Notes: a model not told the origin generated them from the sequence alone. A DNA stretch of 64,000 bases from B69-G16 sp964501905 (GCA_964501905.1 CAZCTW010000004.1:107791-171790); one strand, 5' to 3'; counted from the first letter of the stretch, positions 55,321-63,827 are shown. Translations and numbers: made by a program.

Positions 55321-57699
55321 TTGAGAAATAAAATCTTGATAATACTAATTCTCGTTATAGCGACAGCCTTCTTCAACTCTCTCCCAACAGTCAAAGCAGT
55401 AACCAAAACAATAACACTATACCCAGTAGCCGATACATTTGTCTTTGAGATGTATCCAAACAATAACTACGGAAATTACCAAGATATGATCGTCGGAATT
55501 CACGAAAACGGCAACAGGTATAGAATACTTATAAAATTCAGTCTAAGCGGTATACCTTCCAACGCTCAGATTGTATCGGCAAAATTAATAGTTACGTTAA
55601 GAAGCTTACACTTCTTCGACGTCGGCGGAACCACCCTTAAAAAAATCTACGTCCGCAGATTAACGAGTAGCTGGAGCGAAAATACGGCAACATGGAATAA
55701 TCAACCGTCCCATCAAATCGCCTCCGGTCCTCCCTATTTTGAAGTTTCACACACGGATTCTGCTGGTAAAAAATACGAAGTATACGTAACCGATTTTGTT
55801 AAAAACTGGTTTGAAGGCACATATCCAAACTACGGCTTTAAGCTAATAGGCGATACACAAACAGGAGCAGTTGTTCTCTGGGCACGAGAAGCGTCAGTGG
55901 CAGATAATAGGCCGAAACTCGTGATAACGTATAAAGTACCCGCAATAGACGTCGACGCAACGCCTTCATCCATCACCGTGAAGCAGGGCGAAAGCTCAAC
56001 CTATCAAGTTAAAGTCACCGCCTCGGATTATAGCGGAAACGTGCAATTAAGTTTATCAGGCCTGCCTTCAGGAGCAGCCTACTCCTTCAGTCCAAATAGC
56101 GGAACTCCGCCATTTAGCTCTATATTAACTGTGACTACTTCTGCGTCAACTCCACCTGGAACCTATACGCTCACAATAAAAGCCCAGGGAACAGGAGTCC
56201 AAGATACTAAAAAAGTGAAGCTCATAGTTACAGAGAAAGGAGACTTCGACATTCTCCTAAACCCATCCTCTCTATCGCTAAAACAGGGTGAAAGCGCCGA
56301 CGTTAATATTCAAATAGTCCCCATCGAAGGCTACGATAAGACAGTAACTCTATCTCTCCCCACAGTACCATCCGGCATAACAGCTATACTGGGTACTAAT
56401 ACCCTAGCTCCCGGAGATTCCACAACTCTATCAATTCAACTATCCGATACAATAGCTCCAGACACTTACAGCATAGTAGTTAAAGGAGTTTCTGACGGGA
56501 TAGAACACACAAAGAGCTTAACGATAAACGTTGTAGAAGTGCCATTTGACTTTACTATAAGTCTAAGCCCGCAAACAGTCGAAGTGAAACAAGGAGAAGA
56601 AGTCTCTGTGACAGTAAACTTAGAGCTAGTATCTGGCTCTGCGAAACCAGTATCTCTCTCGCTTATAGGTCTGCCTTCAACCGCATCATATTCGTTTAGC
56701 CCGGATACGGTTACGCCTAAGGGATCATCTACTCTAACAATTCAAACATCGAATCTGGAAGGCTCGTATTCAATAACTATTCGCGGAGTAGGGGATGGCG
56801 TTGAAAAAACAGCTAACCTACAGCTAAAAGTTACTGTCGAAAAATTCGATTTTAAATTATCCGTCCAGCCGACAAGCATCGAGCTAGAACAGGGAGAAAC
56901 CACGACTCTCGTTGTCAAAGTAACGTTAACCAGCGGAGAGCCAGAAGATGTAAGTTTAACGCTTATGGGATTGCCAGCTGAAGCAACTTACGTATTTAAT
57001 CCGCCAGTAGTTACACCTACTGGAAGTTCTATACTAACGATAAACGCTGGCTCGGCGAAGGGTACTTTCACAGTCTTAGTTAAAGGTAGCGGAGGAGGAG
57101 TAGAAAAATCGACGGTATTCACGGTTACTATTAAAGAAAAACAGTGTATAATAGCGACATCCACATTTGGTTCTGAAGTTGAGCCGGAGGTAGAATTCCT
57201 TAGGAGTTTTAGAGATAGCATGGTGTTAAACACCTACGCTGGGAGGATGTTCTACTCGGTCTTTGACCCCTTCTACTACTCTTGGAGCCCCTACGTAGCC
57301 CACTATTTGAACGAGAATCCACAATTGAAACCCTATATGAGAGTGATGCTATACCCATTACTAGCATCATTAAAGATATCCGCAATAGCCGCCATGCCGT
57401 TGATGCCCTATAATTCAGAGCTAGCCGTATTCTTAGCTGGCGCGATAGCCTCTACGCTGATCGGCTTAGCGTATCTAGGAATTCCAACTCTGATTATAAA
57501 GAGGAGGATAGGGAAGAAGGAGTTAATAGTAGTGTTAGCTTCTCTCGCGACTATCATCTTTTATTCGATAATCGCCGAGTTCTTGGCGTTAAACATTCTA
57601 TTAGCGTTATCGGCGTCAATCTATGTTCTAGCATTCGTAACTATTGGAGCTTATATTCCATCTCTACTATTATCCCGAATCTATAGGCCGAGAAGTTAA
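55321..57699 (+). CDS. Surface protein: DNRLRE domain, four beta-sandwich repeats and CFI-box C-terminal membrane domain
   Basis: 792 residues. Signal peptide (RNKILIILILVIATAFFNSL), then a DNRLRE domain to ~residue 205 (ADTFVFEMYPNNNYGNY, ENTATWNNQPS, VTDFVKNWFEGTYPNYGF). Four ~95-residue Ig-like repeats follow, each with a KQGES or EQGET turn and GLPSGAAYSFSP-like core. The C-terminal part starts CIIATSTFGSEVEPEVEFLR, the CFI-box domain seen at archaeal surface-protein C-termini, and has four to five membrane helices. TTG start ~10 bases after GAGGT. A large surface adhesin or stalk protein is likely; the role of the CFI-box is not established. Confidence 0.8.
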   Translation: MRNKILIILILVIATAFFNSLPTVKAVTKTITLYPVADTFVFEMYPNNNYGNYQDMIVGIHENGNRYRILIKFSLSGIPSNAQIVSAKLIVTLRSLHFFDVGGTTLKKIYVRRLTSSWSENTATWNNQPSHQIASGPPYFEVSHTDSAGKKYEVYVTDFVKNWFEGTYPNYGFKLIGDTQTGAVVLWAREASVADNRPKLVITYKVPAIDVDATPSSITVKQGESSTYQVKVTASDYSGNVQLSLSGLPSGAAYSFSPNSGTPPFSSILTVTTSASTPPGTYTLTIKAQGTGVQDTKKVKLIVTEKGDFDILLNPSSLSLKQGESADVNIQIVPIEGYDKTVTLSLPTVPSGITAILGTNTLAPGDSTTLSIQLSDTIAPDTYSIVVKGVSDGIEHTKSLTINVVEVPFDFTISLSPQTVEVKQGEEVSVTVNLELVSGSAKPVSLSLIGLPSTASYSFSPDTVTPKGSSTLTIQTSNLEGSYSITIRGVGDGVEKTANLQLKVTVEKFDFKLSVQPTSIELEQGETTTLVVKVTLTSGEPEDVSLTLMGLPAEATYVFNPPVVTPTGSSILTINAGSAKGTFTVLVKGSGGGVEKSTVFTVTIKEKQCIIATSTFGSEVEPEVEFLRSFRDSMVLNTYAGRMFYSVFDPFYYSWSPYVAHYLNENPQLKPYMRVMLYPLLASLKISAIAAMPLMPYNSELAVFLAGAIASTLIGLAYLGIPTLIIKRRIGKKELIVVLASLATIIFYSIIAEFLALNILLALSASIYVLAFVTIGAYIPSLLLSRIYRPRS

Positions 57700-57771
57700 A
57701 ATCTAATTTTTACTTTATTTTGATAGATGCGCACTAATACGACCAGTAGACACTATATTTGAGGGAGAGAA

Positions 57772-59127
57772 TTGGATTTTGAAGAAATAACTAAGTATTA
57801 CTCAAATCCTATTGTCAAAGGGGAAATTACAGAATATTCCCGAGGCAGATGGGTTGCCATACACACGTTATCTGGTCATTTTCTCCGCTACTGGAGTAAA
57901 ACGGGGCCACCGCTACGTCTTTCCAAAGAAGAATATGTTGATAGACTAATACAGAGGTTTAAAGGCTTAAAGCCGAGAACTTTCTATGCCTCCGTAAATG
58001 TATACTATAGAATTGTAGATAGAGAAGATGTAGAAAAACCCGAAAACATAGCTTACACAACTCCTATATGGGATATAGATGGCTCGCTAGAGGAATGGCG
58101 TAAAATAATCGACGTAGCTAGGGTGATCGTAGATGAACTGGAGAAAGAAGGCATCGTAAAATCAGTTTATCTAAAATGGTCTGGGAGAGGAGTACACGTC
58201 CAGCTTCACGAAAGAGCATTTTCAAAAGATATACTATCTAAATACCACCCGCTAGACATAGCGTACTCCATAGTCGAGTACATAATAAAGAAAAGTATGA
58301 ATAGAATACTCGAAATAGCTAGAGAATCTGAAAGTACTGAAAGACCTTTAAAAGTAGAGAACGAAATAGATCTTAAAAGAGTTTTCACAGCACCCCTATC
58401 GCTCCATAAAACTCTAGACTACGCTGTCGTGTGTTTTAAACCCGAAGAACTAGAAGACTTTACTCCCGAATGGGCTAAACCCGAGGTTTTAAAACATAAC
58501 CCTGACTGGAGGAAATACGTCGAAGGAGAAGCTGACGAATTAGCGGTTAAAGCCATGGCGGAGATCGGAGGATACTTTAAAAAAGTCGGAGGGATTAGAA
58601 CGGTTATAGCCGCCGTAAAACCTGCTATAACGAGAAAGACTAGTAGGAAAACCACCGTAAAAGTGGGTAGATTCCAAGTTATGGCGTTGCTCCAAGCGGC
58701 TAGATACTACCTACTTACCGGAGATTTAGAAAAAGCGAAATCCTTCGGGCTTAATAGAGCGATATTCTATGCTTGGGCTAAATACCACGGCAGGGAGAGA
58801 GTATTCAAGAGGAGGCGTGTAGTCAGAGAAGTAGAAACCGCCACGGTGGAGAAGGGGAAAAAACTGGTCTACGTAGGCGATGAAGGAGCCTTTGTCTCGG
58901 AGCGTGGATGGTTTAAAATCGGCGATAAAGAACAGCTACCCAGCGACTACGACCGGGAAATAGCCAAGAAGATTAACGCAGTAGTCCCCTACAACCTAGC
59001 ATGGGAAAAGGCAATCGAATACTTGAAAAAATTCCCCAAAGAAGTCCTCCTGAGCCAGCGGAAATTCTACGAAGAGGCGTATAAGAGAGTGAGAGATAAC
59101 TTCTTCGAAAGAATAGTCAAAGAATAG
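57772..59127 (+). CDS. Archaeo-eukaryotic primase (AEP) superfamily protein
   Basis: 451 residues. The three AEP motifs are visible: D101 and D103 in WDIDG, S137-H142 in WSGRGVHV, and D200/R203 with SLH (210-212) in EIDLKRVFTAPLSLH. Motif spacing resembles PriS, but the zinc-binding insertion of the replicative small subunit is not seen, and a C-terminal ~180-residue basic helical part is extra. It could be a PrimPol-like repair polymerase or a primase from an integrated element. TTG start after GAGGGAGA. It borders the decayed mobile region and has no replication partner next to it. Confidence 0.72.
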   Translation: MDFEEITKYYSNPIVKGEITEYSRGRWVAIHTLSGHFLRYWSKTGPPLRLSKEEYVDRLIQRFKGLKPRTFYASVNVYYRIVDREDVEKPENIAYTTPIWDIDGSLEEWRKIIDVARVIVDELEKEGIVKSVYLKWSGRGVHVQLHERAFSKDILSKYHPLDIAYSIVEYIIKKSMNRILEIARESESTERPLKVENEIDLKRVFTAPLSLHKTLDYAVVCFKPEELEDFTPEWAKPEVLKHNPDWRKYVEGEADELAVKAMAEIGGYFKKVGGIRTVIAAVKPAITRKTSRKTTVKVGRFQVMALLQAARYYLLTGDLEKAKSFGLNRAIFYAWAKYHGRERVFKRRRVVREVETATVEKGKKLVYVGDEGAFVSERGWFKIGDKEQLPSDYDREIAKKINAVVPYNLAWEKAIEYLKKFPKEVLLSQRKFYEEAYKRVRDNFFERIVKE

Positions 59128-59247
59128 TTTAACACATTCCTTAACCACGATTTCCTCCGTCAAGTAACCTACCATTATTTTCCTATTTTTACTACATCAC
59201 TCATATACCTTAGTGGTTAATAAAGTAGAACTTATAGACTGCGAGAG

Positions 59248-59276
59248 GGGCGATTACTATTGAAAATCGCCCTTTT
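59248..59276 (+). terminator. Hairpin plus T-run downstream of the primase-like gene
   Basis: GGGCGATT and AATCGCCC flank a 9-base loop and are followed by TTTT. It lies 120 bases past the stop of the primase-like gene. It may end that transcript or be a remnant of mobile DNA. Confidence 0.4.
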
Positions 59277-60078
59277 AAGACGGGAGACGATTATTCAACC
59301 TTACGTAGAGCGAATAGAGTAGAGGTACTAGGATTAAGGATAGTGCAATTGGTAGAGTATCGCTCTTGGGGACGTGGGATGCTTCTGCTATTCCGCCGCT
59401 GGAGATGAACGTTATCTGGTCTCTAACGCCTTTATCTACGAGGCGTAAATGTACGGCTCGAATAGCCTTTACGATGTAGTCGGGGTTTTACTCGACTATT
59501 TTATCGTTTGCGTAGAAGTGGACCATATCGACTCCCATATCTACTAGGGTTTCCGCTATGGCCGCTGATTTATCGCTGTATGGGAAGCGGAGGGATACTA
59601 GCGTCGAGGAGTTTATCTTCTTTACTTTTTCAAAGGGCTCTTTTAGGTCTTCGTCGCCGCAGCAGTCGATCTCAACTATCTCCGATAAGTCGATAAGGTC
59701 CGCATACTCCTCGACTCGGTCGGCTCTGATTCTAGGTATTATCCACCGCGTGTACGAGAGTAGCTTCTCGTAGAAGTCTTCGGCTTTCACGATAGCAAAT
59801 GTGTTGAGTTTAGCCGCGGCTTTAACAATTGATAACTGGAGTTTTCTACTTGCCGCGCAGGGGGTTGGGGCGTCTAGGAGCATCGGTATGGGCACCTCTA
59901 TGTTTTTCGGAACTTCGGAAACTAAGGCTCCGTTTTCACCGAACTCGAGATACGGGAATTTCCTGCCTAGGTCGACAGAAGTCGATATGTACTCTCTGCC
60001 GTGAATTCCATCTCTTGTCGGCCTTACGATCTCCGAGAAGTCGAACCAGATAGAATCAAACCCCCTCCCGGCAAACAC
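59275..60078 (-). pseudogene. Broken FMN-binding TIM-barrel (GltB/DHOD-like) gene
   Basis: The first 196 residues read MFAGRGFDSIWFDFSEIVRP, later DGIHGREYISTSVDLGRKF and a barrel core to VHFYANDKIVE, where a TAA (59488-59490) stops the frame. Translation beyond the stop continues the same fold in frame: RAVHLRLVDKGVRDQITFIS then SGGIAEASHVPK, the C-terminal FMN-phosphate loop of glutamate-synthase-type barrels. After HVPK a one-base loss breaks the frame (the neighbouring frame reads KAILYQLH). So there is a nonsense codon plus a frameshift, hence a pseudogene. A GTG at 60078 after GGAGGA is the probable start, 26 bases from the divergent tnpB start. Confidence 0.6.
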
Positions 60079-60103
60079 TCCTCCATATCCCGCTCCTTTT
60101 GAG

Positions 60104-61204
60104 TTGTACAGGGAGATAGTCAACGAGCTTCTCGAACACGCGCACTCTAGGGGGATTACCTCGTTTAAGAGGCTTAAAGCGGAGAAGTATCGCGAGCTTA
60201 GAGATAAATACCCCAACCTGCCCTCTCACTACATTTATACTGCTTGTCAGATGGCGTGCTCTATATACAAGTCCTTCCGGAAGCTAAAGAGAAGGGGGAG
60301 AGTAAAAAAGGAAAAGCCCGTGTTCAAAAAGGATGTGATAATGCTCGACGACCACCTGTTCTCCCTCGACTTGAAAAAGTGGAGAGCCTTTATATCCACC
60401 CCGAACGGGAGAGTTGAGGTAGAACTTCTCCACGGAACCTACCACGAGAAGTTCAAGTCTATGCGTGTGGGGCAGGGGTGGCTCGTAAAAAGAGGGAATA
60501 CGCTATACCTTAAAGTGGTGTTTTCAACTAACGTTGAGCTTCCAGAACCCGACGGGAAGGCTTTAGCCGTAGATGTGAACGAGAACGTCATCGCGTTCGG
60601 GACGGAAAAGGGTGCGGAGAAGGTGGTAACCAAAGAGAGAGCTATAAGAACAGGGTATTTCCTCAAGAGGAGGTTGCAATCTAAGCCTCGGCTTAACGAA
60701 GAGAGTATATTGAAGAAGTATCGGGGAAGAGAGTGGAGGCGGATAAGAGAAATATACCATAGAGTGGCGAACCGAATTGTCGAGAAAGCGAAAGAAGAGG
60801 GAGTTACAGTTATCGTACTTGAGAATTTAAAGAACATTCGTAAGAAGATTAAGAAGACGAAGGAGTTAAACGGGAGACTTCACAGGTGGAGTTTTAGGAG
60901 GGTCCAAGTAATCATCGAGTACAAGGCTAAGCTAAACGGATTGAACGTGGTGTATGTTGATCCTAGAGGTTCATCCTCCTACTGCCCGATATGTGGGGGT
61001 AGGCTAAGCCCGAATGGGCAGTACAGGAGGCTAAAGTGTAAAAAATGTAATTTTGAAGAAGATAGAGACGTGATAGCAGTTTTAAACCTCTTGAAAAAAT
61101 ACAGAGAGATGTGGGGGCTTCACCCGTTCAACCCCCTAAAGCCCTCCCATGAAAAAAGGAGGGAAGGTTCTCCGCTACAAACACAACAAAAATTACAAAA
61201 GTAG
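60104..61204 (+). CDS. tnpB: TnpB-like RNA-guided nuclease of an IS200/IS605-group element
   Basis: 366 residues. RuvC catalytic residues D157 (AVDVNE), E240 (VIVLENLKN) and D322 (EEDRDVIAVLNLL), and a zinc ribbon C294/C297 and C312/C315 (CPIC, CKKC). This is the archaeal TnpB type with N-terminal YREIVNELLEHAHSRGITSF. TTG start. The protein lacks the first beta-strand segment usual before YREIVNELLE, so the 5' end may be truncated, although upstream codons are open (PPYPAPFEL). No tnpA is present, so the element would not move on its own. The right end carries two hairpins and interrupts a HEPN gene. Confidence 0.85.
   Translation: MYREIVNELLEHAHSRGITSFKRLKAEKYRELRDKYPNLPSHYIYTACQMACSIYKSFRKLKRRGRVKKEKPVFKKDVIMLDDHLFSLDLKKWRAFISTPNGRVEVELLHGTYHEKFKSMRVGQGWLVKRGNTLYLKVVFSTNVELPEPDGKALAVDVNENVIAFGTEKGAEKVVTKERAIRTGYFLKRRLQSKPRLNEESILKKYRGREWRRIREIYHRVANRIVEKAKEEGVTVIVLENLKNIRKKIKKTKELNGRLHRWSFRRVQVIIEYKAKLNGLNVVYVDPRGSSSYCPICGGRLSPNGQYRRLKCKKCNFEEDRDVIAVLNLLKKYREMWGLHPFNPLKPSHEKRREGSPLQTQQKLQK
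61142..61163 (+). ncRNA. Hairpin 1 of the tnpB right end (putative omega-RNA scaffold)
   Basis: CCCTCC and GGAGGG pair around a 10-base loop inside the last codons of tnpB. In characterised TnpB systems the guide RNA scaffold spans the 3' end of the gene and the element's right end. A related hairpin recurs at 61914-61932. Confidence 0.5.
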
Positions 61205-61213
61205 CGGAGAACC
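61166..61213 (+). ncRNA. Hairpin 2 of the tnpB right end (putative omega-RNA scaffold / element end)
   Basis: GGTTCTCCGCTAC (61166-61178) and GTAGCGGAGAACC (61201-61213) form a perfect 13-bp stem with a 22-base loop that includes the tnpB stop. The base after the right arm is the start of HEPN coding sequence, so this is the likely element boundary. By analogy the first ~16-20 bases after it would be the guide. Confidence 0.6.
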
Positions 61214-61318
61214 AGAACGGTCATTTACTAATTCTCTAGGAGAAACTTCGTTTAACTTCTTATCTAACAGGCTAAGATTTTCGTTTATAAGTTTTAGCAA
61301 TCCCTCTATTTTACCCAC
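61214..61318 (-). pseudogene. hepT: HEPN-domain gene fragment truncated by the tnpB element
   Basis: Thirty-five codons from a GTG that overlaps the MNT stop read MGKIEGLLKLINENLSLLDK then KLNEVSPRELVNDRS, the usual first helix and loop of HEPN (HepT-type) proteins. At 61213 the sequence turns into the tnpB right-end hairpin and the frame ends 20 bases later. The remaining ~100 residues are not found on the other side of tnpB. HEPN proteins are RNases or tRNA-targeting toxins paired with MNT nucleotidyltransferases; this one must be inactive. Confidence 0.65.
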
Positions 61319-61748
61319 TTGAAATCCCTCTCTTCACTGCGGCCAAGTATTTGTCGAATAATTTTAGTTTCTGTTTAAATACTTGAAAATCTAGATACTC
61401 CGAGATAACCTTCAATCTAAATTCTCTGTAAAAATCCACATCCTCGCAGAATACGAGCACTCCTTTAACCAAAGCATTATAAGCCAGTTCTATGGGCAGG
61501 TCTTCATCCAAAAACAATACATCTACTTTATTTTCGGAAACTCTAAAAGCCTGAGAAGCTAAATCCATTACATCTACCACTAGGTTTAACCTATCATCTA
61601 CGCTCATAACGCGTGGAAAAACTGCAACGTCTACATCGCTGAGGAGAGAAGCTTTACCCTCAATAACAGAGCCAAAAACAGTCACTATCAAAACTCTACC
61701 TTTAAGCCTATTTTCAACATATTCTTTAAAAACCTCTATCTCATCCAT
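61311..61748 (-). CDS. Minimal nucleotidyltransferase (MNT) of a HEPN/MNT module
   Basis: 145 residues. The polymerase-beta-fold signature is G26-S27 then D38 and D40 (GSVIEGKASLLSDVDVAV), with a later acidic residue in KVDVLFLDEDL. MNT partners adenylylate or otherwise neutralise a HEPN toxin. The HEPN gene follows with an 8-base overlap but is cut off by the tnpB element, so this is an orphan. ATG start. The C-terminal helix-rich part (EYLDFQVFKQKLKLFDKYLA) is complete. Confidence 0.82.
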   Translation of the reverse strand: MDEIEVFKEYVENRLKGRVLIVTVFGSVIEGKASLLSDVDVAVFPRVMSVDDRLNLVVDVMDLASQAFRVSENKVDVLFLDEDLPIELAYNALVKGVLVFCEDVDFYREFRLKVISEYLDFQVFKQKLKLFDKYLAAVKRGISSG

Positions 61749-62336
61749 AGGCTATAGCCTAAATCTATAACCAAGCCACAAATATAAAATAATAGCGAAA
61801 AGCCTGCTATTCAATCATAGTCTTCTACAGAGCAACGATCAAAGGATGATTCCCTGTGGAAGACATAAATGAGGAGAAAAGGCGGGGTCGCCACGGAGGA
61901 TCAGCGCTGAACTTCCCATGAACCTAGGAGGGTTTGATAGACCGAAATCCCCTTATGATTGGAAAGGCTTATCCAACCGGTGAAGCCCATGCATAGCCGC
62001 ACCAGCTCGAAGAAGAAAAACTCCACCTCCTCAACTCTTCCGCCGACCTAGCTAACTCCGATCTCGGAGCATCATATGAAAGCTCATAAATCCAAGCGTC
62101 TCAACCCGCCGGAATACCTTGAAAACGCCTCTGCAACCTAACAAACAAGCTATTTACAGCATCCAGTACAACCAATATCCTCATCCTATCCACCTATAAA
62201 AGCGTAAAGAATTAGTAAATAACAAGAAGAAGCGCCTCCAAGAGTAGAATGATATCAGTAAGAGATATCGCTGCCAAGCGCCCAATAATCGAGCCACCAC
62301 AATGCTAGTAAGAATCACTACTATACAACATTACCC
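61749..62336. other. 588-base non-coding stretch with mobile-element debris
   Basis: No intact gene. Bases about 61880-61975 are more G/C-rich and open for a short frame ending DRPKSPYDWKGLSNR; they include a hairpin related to the tnpB right end (61914-61932). The remainder shows no structure I can support. Confidence 0.5.
61914..61932 (+). mobile_element. Remnant resembling a tnpB right-end hairpin
   Basis: TCCCATGAACCTAGGAGGG matches the tnpB-end hairpin region TCCCATGAAAAAAGGAGGG (61145-61163) at 16 of 19 positions, with all three differences in the loop. This suggests a second, eroded IS200/IS605-type element end between the HEPN/MNT and VapBC modules. Confidence 0.4.
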
Positions 62337-62750
62337 TTAAAGTTTTATATAATGAACTATTGTTTCTTCTATCGTCCTCTCGTCTAGTCTCTCGAAATCT
62401 TTATCGAACGTGTAAAAGTCTTTGCATTTCGCCTCGACGGCAGTAGCAAGTATTAGAGAGTCTACCTCCGGAAGTCCATACTCCATTCTTAAATAGGATG
62501 CTCTGATACATACTTCTTGAGTTAAAGGCATTACTTTAAAAATTCTGTTAAGCGCTTCTTTTATTTCCAAAAACTTCTTCTCAGCGCCGTACTTTAGCGA
62601 GTACACGTGTATTTCATGAATAGCCATTATCGACGTAGCCCTTGATTTATGCTTTTCAAGAATTTTCCGAGCAACTTCAAACCTTTCCTCTTCCCCAAAT
62701 AGATAAGCTATCAAGACATTTGAATCATAAAAAGCCTCAACCACGCTCAC
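62337..62750 (-). CDS. vapC: VapC-like PIN-domain toxin
   Basis: 137 residues. PIN acidic residues D9 (FYDSNVLIAYL), E46 (AIHEIHVYS), D97 (EVDSLILATA) and D116 (YTFDKDFERL) are all present, so the RNase site looks intact. GTG at 62750 is chosen; TTG/ATG-like codons a few residues upstream are possible. It overlaps the antitoxin gene by 14 bases. Such toxins cleave tRNA or rRNA when unbalanced. Confidence 0.87.
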   Translation of the reverse strand: MSVVEAFYDSNVLIAYLFGEEERFEVARKILEKHKSRATSIMAIHEIHVYSLKYGAEKKFLEIKEALNRIFKVMPLTQEVCIRASYLRMEYGLPEVDSLILATAVEAKCKDFYTFDKDFERLDERTIEETIVHYIKL

Positions 62751-62973
62751 CAACCTTCCTAGACCTATCAAGATCTTCAGCTAACCCTCTCACTGGATAT
62801 CCAGGATTCAATACACCAGCTATATCATCAAGCCCCAAAACCTTCTCAACCACTATTCTCCCACTCTCGTCAACATATATTTTCACATAATCGCCAACCT
62901 TAATCCCCGCTTTTTCACTTACCTCCTTAGGCAACGTAACCTGCCTCTTACGGGTAACCTTCACAATACTCAC
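62737..62973 (-). CDS. vapB: VapB antitoxin, AbrB/MazE-type DNA-binding
   Basis: 78 residues. The swapped-hairpin AbrB domain reads VKVTRKRQVTLPKEVSEKAG then IKVGDYVKIYVDESGRIVVE, followed by a C-terminal tail that should wrap the toxin. GTG at 62973 is chosen: the TATA box at about 63004-63013 would start transcription near 62980, upstream of this codon but downstream of the longest open frame's start. It probably autoregulates the pair. Confidence 0.88.
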   Translation of the reverse strand: MSIVKVTRKRQVTLPKEVSEKAGIKVGDYVKIYVDESGRIVVEKVLGLDDIAGVLNPGYPVRGLAEDLDRSRKVGERG

Positions 62974-62997
62974 AATACCACCAACAACCAATAACAA

Positions 62998-63785
62998 GTA
63001 CTACTATATAAAAGTACTGAAAAACAAAAGTACTACAAAGACAACCTCATAAGGATATTCCTGACAAACTCGAAAAATTCCCGATAATGTCCCAATCCTA
63101 AGCCTAACTCCCCTAAAATCCCAGTCCTACCAAATCATCCACTCCACTAAACACAAGAAGCTCGCCTGCATTAGGACTCTCAACAGTTATAATACGTCTA
63201 GCCGAATTACACATTATATGTTAATCCCTTTACCTCCGGCTCTATAAACATTACATCGTACCCCAAGGCTCTCATCTTCGATAAGCGTCACAGAGCTTTA
63301 CCTAATAAGTAATGCACATTAATGTGCTACAATATTAGTAACACAATACCATGTTAACACTATCACCGTTAGAATACCCAAAGGAGCTTATTTCGCTAAG
63401 GACTACCCTACACCATTTATCCTCCAACTTTAACATATAATCCTCCTCATACACCACCTCCACAACTCAACATACCATTCCGTAATTCAGCAATAATTTC
63501 TATGAAAGCGCGCGCACACATATTCGACGAAGTCGTAACAACCGTACTAGTTCTAATTAAAACAAGGATTTAGTAATTAAAATAGTAGAAAATCTATTGA
63601 CGACGAAGAAATGATTCAAAAAGCATTCTTCGATCACTCTATTATTAACCGATGCTTCAAACAGATTACTCATTAAACTCGAACCCAATGAAGGGGAAAG
63701 CTCCATAGTTTCTAAAATTCCCAAAAGATAATGCACGGGCAACCATTATTATAAACTCTATGGTGAAGATAGGGATGTCCTTCTA
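62998..63785. other. Non-coding stretch with decayed gene pieces
   Basis: No intact gene in ~790 bases. On the minus strand 63207-63275 reads MRALGYDVMFIEPEVKGLTY, and a neighbouring frame continues with CNSARRIITVESPNAGELLV, which looks like an eroded protein gene of unknown family with one frameshift. A possible start of the same kind (HYLLGKAL) precedes it across a stop. The rest is A/T-rich. Confidence 0.35.
63004..63013 (-). promoter_or_regulatory. TATA box of vapBC
   Basis: On the minus strand TTTTATATAG lies about 31-40 bases upstream of the chosen vapB GTG. A short direct similarity (AGTACTTTT / AGTACTTG) flanks it and may be the antitoxin-binding site; this is weak. Confidence 0.45.
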
Positions 63786-63818
63786 TAGAGGGAAATTTTT
63801 TAATAAAATTTCCCTCTA
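63786..63818 (+). promoter_or_regulatory. Perfect 14-bp inverted repeat ahead of the ATPase gene
   Basis: TAGAGGGAAATTTT (63786-63799) and AAAATTTCCCTCTA (63805-63818) are exact complements around the loop TTAAT, ending 9 bases before the ATG at 63828. It may be an operator covering the promoter, an mRNA hairpin controlling translation, or the end of a mobile element. Confidence 0.6.
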
Positions 63819-63827
63819 CATAATACT

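Noticed and set aside
59488..59490. Stop-codon recoding
   Set aside because: The stop is TAA, not TGA or TAG, and a frameshift follows downstream, so decay is simpler.
61860..61990. Structural RNA gene
   Set aside because: The block is G/C-richer than its surroundings, but I found no tRNA, SRP or RNase P landmarks; the similarity to the tnpB end is a better explanation.
63557..63742. 61-codon minus-strand frame beginning PVHYLLG, resembling HYLLGKAL near 63310
   Set aside because: Similarity is only six residues and could be chance; the rest does not look like protein.
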